Shown: in pieces, positions 7,494 through 11,893 of the stretch
Numbering within the stretch: the stretch's first letter is position 1
Layout of the letters: every line of letters begins with the position of its first letter
Source: JANXLS01 sp038227045
GTDB lineage: Bacteria; Planctomycetota; SZUA-567; H5-PLA8
Length of the DNA stretch: 11,893 nucleotides
Reading direction: 5' to 3'
NCBI GenBank assembly: GCA_038227045.1
Contig: JBBRQD010000152.1
Coordinates: 1 to 11,893 of the forward strand
Translations under genes and position numbers: made by a program
Notes under the pieces: model-generated
What the model was told of the DNA's origin: nothing
Database searches by the model: none
Seen by the model: the letters and a program-made list of their open reading frames with translations, nothing else

Positions 7494-7685
7494 TATTGAT
7501 GAAATCCGTGGCACGGCGCTCCAATCGTCGCGTTTGTATTCAATAACCTTAAATAAAAAGGACGGTGCCCCAATCATCCAATGGATAAGAACTGACCCGA
7601 GCTGTTTCCACTTCGCCTTCCATTTTTTGTTTTTTGTGAGTTTTTTTTGCGTTTGCGTCGTAAAACGTAAAATTACTCTCTCCGT

Positions 7686-7706
7686 GTTCAAATCCCTCCG
7701 CCGGTA
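7686..7706 (+). repeat. attR-like direct repeat copy (tRNA-Met 3' fragment)
   Basis: An exact 21-base copy of the tRNA-Met 3' end (2573-2593), same orientation. Identity breaks one base into the T-stem on the left and exactly after the discriminator base on the right. The preceding bases cannot form a T-stem, so this is not a whole tRNA gene. Between the copies lies the complete phenylalanine/tyrosine degradation operon. Confidence 0.75.
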
Positions 7707-7731
7707 CTTCTCCTTTCGCCCTCTTCGTGTG

Positions 7732-7758
7732 AAGCGCCAATAACCTAACCGGCGCTTT
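7732..7758 (+). terminator. Terminator-like hairpin, probably of the ancestral tRNA operon
   Basis: A perfect 7-bp stem (AAGCGCC/GGCGCTT) around a 12-base loop is followed by a T. It lies 25 bases past the tRNA-Met 3' fragment, where a tRNA operon terminator is expected. The intact tRNA-Met has no such hairpin close behind it. It also isolates the hydrolase gene from upstream transcription. Confidence 0.5.
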
Positions 7759-7948
7759 GCTGCGCAAAATCAATCATTTTCCACTGTAACACGGTGCTGC
7801 TCGCCGATCCCGAATCGCCATGGCTCATGGCGTATTCGCCCAAAGCCTGCGAAATGGTTTTGGAAAAAGTCGGGCTAAGATTCTTGAAGCTGCACGCAGC
7901 ATTGAGCAGCGATGCCACGTCACTCGACGATATGGAGGAGGGTCAACA

Positions 7949-9415
7949 TTGATTCAGCGCGCGAACATGCTTGTTTCGTTGTTGTGGGCAGCGGGTGTTG
8001 CGTGTGCCGCCACTCCCGCGGTGCCCGCGGGCTTGTGGGACGCCGCGAAGGCAGAGAAGCTCGAGACGTCGCTGGATGCGTTCTTCGCCGAGACCGATGC
8101 GGGCAAGCGGGCCGAGCTCTTTAAAAAAGAAATACTGCCGAAGGAGCCAGGGCTTGCGCTCGACGATTTTGAGCGCATCGCGAAGGCCGCTCCACCCCTG
8201 CCCGGGAATATGCTGCGCGTTCAGTGCCCTTGGGCGAAGGAGAATCCGCGGGCCTGGTTCAATTGCTCGGCCCCAAAAGGCTATACGCCGGCGAAGGCGT
8301 GGGGTTTGGTGATCGCACTTCACGGCAGCAACTCCGACGGCAACAACATGGTGCCGTTTTATTCGCCGCAATTAAACGATGCCGGCTACTTCGTCCTCTA
8401 CCCGACCACGACGGCAATCAACAATATGTGGAACGCAGACCCGGAGATGGCGAACGTCTATCGCATTATCGACTGGGCGGCGCGCAATTACCGCATCGAT
8501 TTCCGGCGGCTGGTCATTACAGGCGCATCGATGGGCGGCATGGGCACGTGGTCGCATCTGCTGGAGCAGCCGCACGTCTGGAGCTGCGGCGGGTCGGCGG
8601 CGGGGCATCCGGCGGCGATGGGCGGCGAGGTGCTCGAAAACCTGCGCGGCATTCCGTTTTACATTCTGCATGGCGAGAAGGACACCGCCGGCGTGTCGTT
8701 GGCGGATGTAAAGAACGTGCGTATTGCCGTCGAGGAACTCAAGAAGCGCAACATCGACCACGTCTACGTCGAGGCACCCGGCGCGGGGCACACGCCGCCG
8801 ATGGAATTCTTCCAGGCGATGAGCGTGTGGATAACGAAGCAGGCGCCGAAGGCATGGTCGCCGCGCCCGTTGTTCCTTCCCAGTGGCGAAAAACGCGCGC
8901 TGTGGCAGATCCGCGAGGACCGTCTTGGCATCAAGACGGACCCTGCGCTGGCGATGATCAAAGATGGAAAAGCGAAGGAGGCGAAGACCGAGCTCGATGG
9001 CCGACTGAGGAGCAAAGACGACCCGCGGGTTTACCTTCTGCGCGCGATGGCGCAGGTGCCGGCGCTGATCGATCCGCTGCCGGACAGTCTCGACCCGACG
9101 GCAATGGCAGACGCAGCCAAAGGCTGGAACGCGGCCTCCGAGAACGCGGCACTAAGCGACCTGGACCATGCGTTGAGATCAAAAGCCGGAAAAGACGACG
9201 AGAAGGCGTTCAATGCCTACACTTATCTGCTGATCGGAAAGATCTGGTCCAAGCGCTTCGCGGTAGCGATCGGCGCGGGCGGAACAGGCTGGGTGACGGC
9301 GTACCAGAATTGTTCCAACGCGATTAAAGCGTCGAATCAGCTTGATCCGGCCGCGGTTGAGACCGCGCGGCTGGCGCAGGCTGTAATCGCGCGATTGCCG
9401 TTGAAACGCCAATAG
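7949..9415 (+). CDS. Exported alpha/beta-hydrolase (esterase-like)
   Basis: A predicted exported serine hydrolase of 488 residues. The start is a TTG at 7949, chosen because GGAGGAGGG lies 6 bases upstream and the protein then opens with a signal peptide (about residues 7-21, MLVSLLWAAGVACAA). An in-frame ATG at 7820 would put 43 unlikely residues before it. The catalytic domain shows the oxyanion element ALHGS near residue 125, the nucleophile elbow GASMGG with Ser194, Asp245 in LHGEKD and His281 in GAGHTPP. This is the layout of feruloyl esterase/polyhydroxybutyrate depolymerase-like or dienelactone hydrolase-like enzymes. The C-terminal 190 residues are helical and unrecognised, possibly a repeat or protein-interaction domain. 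The substrate cannot be inferred. It lies 231 bases before the selenoprotein gene on the same strand. Confidence 0.8.
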   Translation: MIQRANMLVSLLWAAGVACAATPAVPAGLWDAAKAEKLETSLDAFFAETDAGKRAELFKKEILPKEPGLALDDFERIAKAAPPLPGNMLRVQCPWAKENPRAWFNCSAPKGYTPAKAWGLVIALHGSNSDGNNMVPFYSPQLNDAGYFVLYPTTTAINNMWNADPEMANVYRIIDWAARNYRIDFRRLVITGASMGGMGTWSHLLEQPHVWSCGGSAAGHPAAMGGEVLENLRGIPFYILHGEKDTAGVSLADVKNVRIAVEELKKRNIDHVYVEAPGAGHTPPMEFFQAMSVWITKQAPKAWSPRPLFLPSGEKRALWQIREDRLGIKTDPALAMIKDGKAKEAKTELDGRLRSKDDPRVYLLRAMAQVPALIDPLPDSLDPTAMADAAKGWNAASENAALSDLDHALRSKAGKDDEKAFNAYTYLLIGKIWSKRFAVAIGAGGTGWVTAYQNCSNAIKASNQLDPAAVETARLAQAVIARLPLKRQ

Positions 9416-9450
9416 AGCAAAACGATGAGCGCGGAATTGACCTGCCTCCT

Positions 9451-9507
9451 GCCGGAAGGCATGGGTCGATACAGCCTCTGACGGAGTGCTTTCCGGCTTC
9501 CCGGAAA
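9451..9507 (+). promoter_or_regulatory. Two mutually exclusive hairpins after the hydrolase gene
   Basis: GCCGGAAGGCA (9451-9461) can pair with TGCTTTCCGGC (9487-9497), one wobble. Alternatively TTTCCGG (9490-9496) pairs perfectly with CCGGAAA (9501-9507) across a CTTC loop. The two folds share the TTTCCGG strand. They may act as a terminator for the hydrolase or as an attenuator; a T-rich run follows only at about 9517-9530. Confidence 0.3.
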
Positions 9508-9561
9508 TCTGAGCAAATTTCACTATTTTTGCAGTAAGCTGAATGGCCCATCGTCGTACTG

Positions 9562-9567
9562 TATAAT
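9562..9567 (+). promoter_or_regulatory. Consensus -10 box upstream of the selenoprotein gene
   Basis: A perfect TATAAT about 80 bases before the ATG of the thioredoxin-like gene. At 17 bases upstream stands only a weak -35 (CTGAAT); TTGCAG lies too far away. It suggests the gene has its own promoter rather than relying on the hydrolase transcript. Confidence 0.4.
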
Positions 9568-9646
9568 ACCGTCAGCCGTTTTTGGGTTTTCACGTCCAGA
9601 CGGTGCGGTTCCTAGAGATTTTCAACGCATTTTGTGGAGTGTTTTC

Positions 9647-10672
9647 ATGAGTTCAATTCTGCGGTCTCTGCTTTTCTCGCTGCTCTTCGTCTGTGCTTCC
9701 GCGTCGGCGATGACGATCAGCGATCTGTCGATCGGCAAGCACGGATCCGGTCCGAATCTCACGCCGAAGGACTTGAACGGTAAAGTGGTTTTTGTGGTCT
9801 ACTGGGGAACGCACTGAGGGGCTTGCGTTGGCGAGATGCCCAGTTGGGCGTCACTCTACAAGAAACATGCGGCCGAAGGTTTTGAAATCGTTGGGTTGGA
9901 ATGCCAGGGTTCGACCGAAGCCGAAATCGCCGAGTTCATGAAGTCAAAGAGCGCGGATTTTGAAGCCACAACCGGGGGAAGTCTTAAAGGTGCGGCCGTC
10001 AGCGGGATCCCGCACGGTTTCCTGTTTGGCCCCGATGGCAAATTGATAACGGACAGCGGGCTGCGCGGGGCGGAACTCGAAAAGAAAGTGGTTTCCGCGG
10101 TAAAGGAATGCGGCGCTGCGATGGCCGGCCCCGGCCCCTATGTGAAACTGGCCCCTTTGGCCGCTCAGATCCGCTCCGGTTTGGGACTCGGCACGGTGCT
10201 CAAGACGCTCGCCACCAAAAAGACCAGCAAAGACGCCGCCGAAGTTGCCGAAGCCACAATGATGTACGATGCGCTCCACGGCAATGCCGAGGAGCAATTG
10301 GCCTCGGCCATGGAAAAGAAGGCCGATGACCCAGTGGCCGCCTTATCCAAGTTCGACCGGCTGTCGCTGCAATTCAGCGGTGACGAAATCGCCAAAAAAG
10401 CGACCGACGAATCCGCCGCGATGAAGAAGGATCCGGTCATTAAGAAAGAGCTCGAAGGCGCCGGCATGTGGAAGATCATTGAAGCATTGAACGACAAATT
10501 GAAGCCCGTGAAGGGTCTGAAAGATCCGAAAGACCCGGCGTTCGTGAAGATCAATATCGAAGCCTTACAGGGTCTGGTCGGGGGCTGTAGAACCATCATT
10601 CAGCGCTGTCCAAATACCGGTGCCGCCAAGAAGGCTCAGGATCTGATGGATGAATTTAAGCCGAAAGGTTGA
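9647..10672 (+). CDS. TlpA-like thioredoxin-fold selenoprotein (in-frame TGA read as Sec)
   Basis: One reading frame of 341 residues, interrupted only by a TGA at codon 57 (9815-9817). The ATG at 9647 has GGAG 7 bases upstream. A signal peptide covers residues 1-21 (LLFSLLFVCASASA). A thioredoxin-fold domain follows: GKVVFVVYWGTH, then U57-G-A-C60, then VGEMPSW, with the cis-proline motif SGIPHGFLFGPDGK at 119-132. In TlpA/ResA relatives this site reads WCxxC-xxEMP, so the TGA falls exactly on the first redox Cys, giving a UxxC motif. Residues from about 145 on form a helical domain rich in Ala and Lys, perhaps TPR-like. The likely role is thiol-disulfide exchange or peroxide handling outside the cytoplasm. 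A SECIS-like hairpin follows the TGA. The alternative is a Cys-to-stop mutation, or a separate downstream gene from the ATG at 9836 that would lack both export signal and active site. Confidence 0.8.
9815..9852 (+). promoter_or_regulatory. Candidate bacterial SECIS element
   Basis: It starts at the in-frame TGA. A 7-bp stem pairs 9835-9841 with 9846-9852, including one T-G wobble. The loop is the 4 bases AGTT (9842-9845), with G in the second position, 24 bases after the TGA. Known bacterial SECIS hairpins lie directly downstream of UGA with a G-containing small apical loop at a similar distance. The bulged U seen in E. coli fdhF is not evident. An alternative stem, CTTGC/GCGAG (9822-9826 with 9831-9835), competes with the base of this one. 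Confidence 0.5.
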
Positions 10673-10705
10673 AGCAGTTGTCGTAGACCCCCAGTTGAAA
10701 TCAAA

Positions 10706-10830
10706 CGGCCCACTGTAGATGATCCTTTCGAGGCACGCCGCGTGGGCCGCGTTGTTTCTGCGCCAGATTTGCGGCGCGAATAATTTCCGGCAATTTCAGC
10801 CAAACGGCCGCAAGCCCGGCAAAGCCGGTG
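10706..10830. terminator. Cluster of hairpins after the selenoprotein gene
   Basis: Three inverted repeats: CGGCCCAC/GTGGGCCG (10706-10713 with 10742-10749), GCGCC/GGCGC (10760-10764 with 10773-10777) and CCGGC/GCCGG with an AAA loop (10816-10828). One or more may end the selenoprotein transcript, although T-tracts are poor. No gene is evident between 10673 and 10984: the open frames on either strand lack ribosome sites and recognisable domains. Confidence 0.35.
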
Positions 10831-10984
10831 CCGTAATAGCGCCGTCAAATCATCACGGGAAGTGTTTTGAATGAATCGGTACGGTGTCGTCAGCCGGACG
10901 TGACGCCGTGCAACTCTCAAGGAAAGAATCGCCGTTTTGTGCGTCATGTGTCGGGGAAGTGTCTGACTTCGGTAAAGCTAAAAA

Positions 10985-11043
10985 TGGTGGGCAGAGAGGG
11001 ATTTGAACCCCCGTATCCTTTCGGAGACAGATTTACAGTCTGT
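10985..11043 (-). pseudogene. tRNA-Tyr(GTA) 3' fragment, attR-like
   Basis: Reading the minus strand, the anticodon stem-loop ACAGA-CTGTAAA-TCTGT gives anticodon GTA. It is followed by a long variable arm (TCC GAAA GGA), a T-arm (GGGGG TTCAAAT CCCTC), the acceptor 3' strand TCTGCCC, discriminator A and an encoded CCA at 10987-10985. The class II variable arm plus GTA identifies tRNA-Tyr. The D-arm and 5' acceptor strand are missing, replaced by a run of A/T beyond 11043, and no GGGCAGA partner occurs further right in the window. Truncation at the anticodon arm is the usual boundary left by tyrosine recombinases that integrate in tRNA genes. Confidence 0.85.
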
Positions 11044-11160
11044 TTTTTTACATATTATGTTCATGTCATTAAAGACTTTATATATTTTACACTTCCTGTT
11101 GTTTACGTTATTGTTTACGACTACCACAGATTTAATCTCATTTAAAACATTCTTGCACTT
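11044..11160. other. AT-rich patch with spaced direct repeat
   Basis: Composition changes abruptly to strongly AT-rich at the edge of the tRNA-Tyr remnant and returns to the local average near 11160. It contains TTGTTTACG twice (11099-11107 and 11111-11119), 12 bases apart. Short spaced repeats next to an attachment core could be arm-type recombinase sites. Open frames here run through the tRNA remnant and are not real genes. Confidence 0.4.
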
Positions 11161-11893
11161 GCTGCATCCCATGCGCTGCACCGGCATAACCAGTGACATA
11201 GGCTTTAACCCGGGGCGACAGGACACCATTAGAACTTTTTATGAGGGGGATGTTTGGATTGGGCGCTCCGATCCAATCGATGATTTTGGCTGCATAAGGT
11301 CTTTTCCAATTTAGAAATCCAGCGAGAGTAAAATAGAGCAAGTGCCCATTAATTTAAGGCGCACTTCTTTGCATAGAAACAGAAAGCCGTCTGATTATCC
11401 GCGATGATGACGCGCGTCGCGACTTTTTCATTCTGGAGATGTTCGTGCACGGGTCTGCTCTCTGCAACCATATTGAATCAAGGTGTGTAGCTGCGGTATT
11501 TCGTGCTCTGGCGATATCATCATAGAACGAATGCTCAAAAGCTGCTCAATGAGCTGCGTCCCGGCTTTGCGTTCTCTACGGTGGACGGCAATAGTTAGGG
11601 TTCGGTATAGGCCGTTGGACCGCTAAACTACGGTTTTGCCGATCGCCCCGATATCGATCCGAAATCGTTATTCGGCGTAAACATGACGGTGACGGTGGAC
11701 TGGTACGTCATCCCTGCAACAATGGCTGCAAATTGCAGTGGAAGCATTCGCGGTTGTCCAGCGACAATCATTCCTCCGGCCGACGACAATTAGATTTCCC
11801 GGTTCGCCTGGGCAACGATCGTTGCGCTGAAGCAGGCTTTCTTTACGATCCAACTTGACCAGCGAAACGGAAGCGAGCTCTGCTGAGGAGCAA
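11161..11893. other. Gene-poor right end with decayed coding-like pieces
   Basis: No intact gene is visible in over 700 bases. A 60-codon open frame without a start (11611-11793, plus) includes a protein-like stretch (NYGFADRPDIDPKSLFGVNM), with TGG and TAT/TAC-rich codons. An earlier short piece (NAQKLLNELRPGFAF, about 11529-11575) is in a different frame. They may be remnants of one frameshifted gene, or chance. A 6-bp inverted repeat GATTGG/CCAATC lies at 11257-11278. The region would be the interior edge of an element integrated at tRNA-Tyr. Confidence 0.4.
11349..11450 (-). pseudogene. Possible truncated response-regulator N-terminus
   Basis: A 33-codon frame from GTG at 11450 reads MHEHLQNEKV then ATRVIIADNQTAF before diverging and stopping. 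ATRVIIADNQ resembles the first strand and acidic pair of LuxR-family receiver domains (usually RVLIADDH or RVIIADNQ), but the phosphorylated Asp and the rest of the domain are absent. It may be a broken gene edge or a chance match; the evidence is a single short motif. Confidence 0.2.

Larger units (their letters stand above)
7415..7948. other. Gene-free junction between operon and hydrolase gene
   Basis: From left to right it holds the operon promoter, then a T-rich, compositionally distinct stretch (about 7540-7685, with several T runs at 7620-7650), the tRNA-Met 3' repeat, a terminator-like hairpin, and the leader of the hydrolase gene. Open frames here lack ribosome sites and family features. 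It is best read as the right-hand junction of an inserted segment. Confidence 0.55.

Noticed and set aside
7571..7610. Possible decayed tRNA D-arm (ATCATCCAATGGATAAG) upstream of the tRNA-Met 3' repeat
   Set aside because: No anticodon stem or acceptor pairing can be built around it; the resemblance is limited to a few bases.
9836..10672. A separate cytoplasmic protein starting at the ATG just after the TGA
   Set aside because: This would remove the signal peptide, the first strand and the active-site Cys of a thioredoxin fold. The upstream part is in the same frame and completes the domain exactly.
10670..10706. Reading the final TGA of the selenoprotein gene as a second selenocysteine
   Set aside because: The frame stays open for only about 37 codons, the sequence beyond is not domain-like, and there is no redox motif around this TGA.
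10636..10947. Minus-strand open frame of 103 codons after the selenoprotein gene
   Set aside because: Arginine/serine-rich composition, no ribosome site and overlap with several hairpins; it looks like translation of repeat-rich spacer.
10978..11229. Minus-strand open frame of 83 codons ending in a Ser/Arg-rich tail
   Set aside because: The tail (TDCKSVSERIRGFKSLSAHH) is the translation of the tRNA-Tyr 3' half, and the rest lies in AT-rich DNA without a ribosome site.
1..11893. CRISPR array, insertion sequence with transposase, restriction or defence genes
   Set aside because: No regularly spaced repeats, transposase motifs or defence-system motifs were seen on either strand.

Overview
This is a bacterial chromosomal segment of moderate to high GC with short, AT-rich interruptions. 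The gene set is a phosphomannomutase, a pseudopilin-like small protein, a secreted alpha/beta hydrolase, a TlpA-type thioredoxin protein and a homogentisate pathway. Together with interspersed palindromes it recalls Planctomycetota, Acidobacteriota or related phyla. No marker gene in the window settles the phylum, so this is inference only.

Layout. Bases 1-176 hold a long imperfect palindrome and no gene. A phosphomannomutase/phosphoglucomutase (minus) with its own terminator is followed by a divergent membrane-anchored pseudopilin-like protein. A promoter then leads into a tRNA cluster: Val(TAC), Asp(GTC), Met(CAT). Immediately after tRNA-Met comes a minus-strand operon reading phenylalanine hydroxylase, 4-hydroxyphenylpyruvate dioxygenase, fumarylacetoacetase, homogentisate dioxygenase and a flavin reductase-like protein. 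These are the core ring-cleavage steps of Phe/Tyr degradation; the aminotransferase, the maleylacetoacetate isomerase and the pterin-recycling enzyme are absent here.

The last 21 bases of tRNA-Met (T-loop region to discriminator base) recur exactly and in the same orientation at 7686-7706, just beyond the operon promoter. A terminator-like hairpin lies 25 bases further on. This is the geometry of a tRNA-anchored insertion: intact tRNA on one side, a 3' tRNA fragment plus the displaced tRNA terminator on the other. The whole tyrosine-catabolic operon therefore looks like a compact island of about 5.1 kb with no integrase.

To the right are two plus-strand genes for exported proteins. The first is an alpha/beta hydrolase that probably starts at TTG. 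The second is a thioredoxin-fold protein whose reading frame is interrupted by one TGA exactly where the first Cys of the CxxC motif belongs (H-U-G-A-C). A hairpin with the geometry of a bacterial SECIS follows the TGA. I read it as one 341-residue selenoprotein with a signal peptide and a helical C-terminal domain; this is the most interesting gene in the window.

The last 1.2 kb carries no convincing gene. It holds hairpins, a 3' remnant of a tRNA-Tyr(GTA) gene cut at its anticodon arm, and an abruptly AT-rich patch with a spaced direct repeat. Beyond that lies sequence that looks like decayed coding DNA, including a possible truncated response regulator. This is best read as one edge of a second tRNA-integrated element running off the right end.
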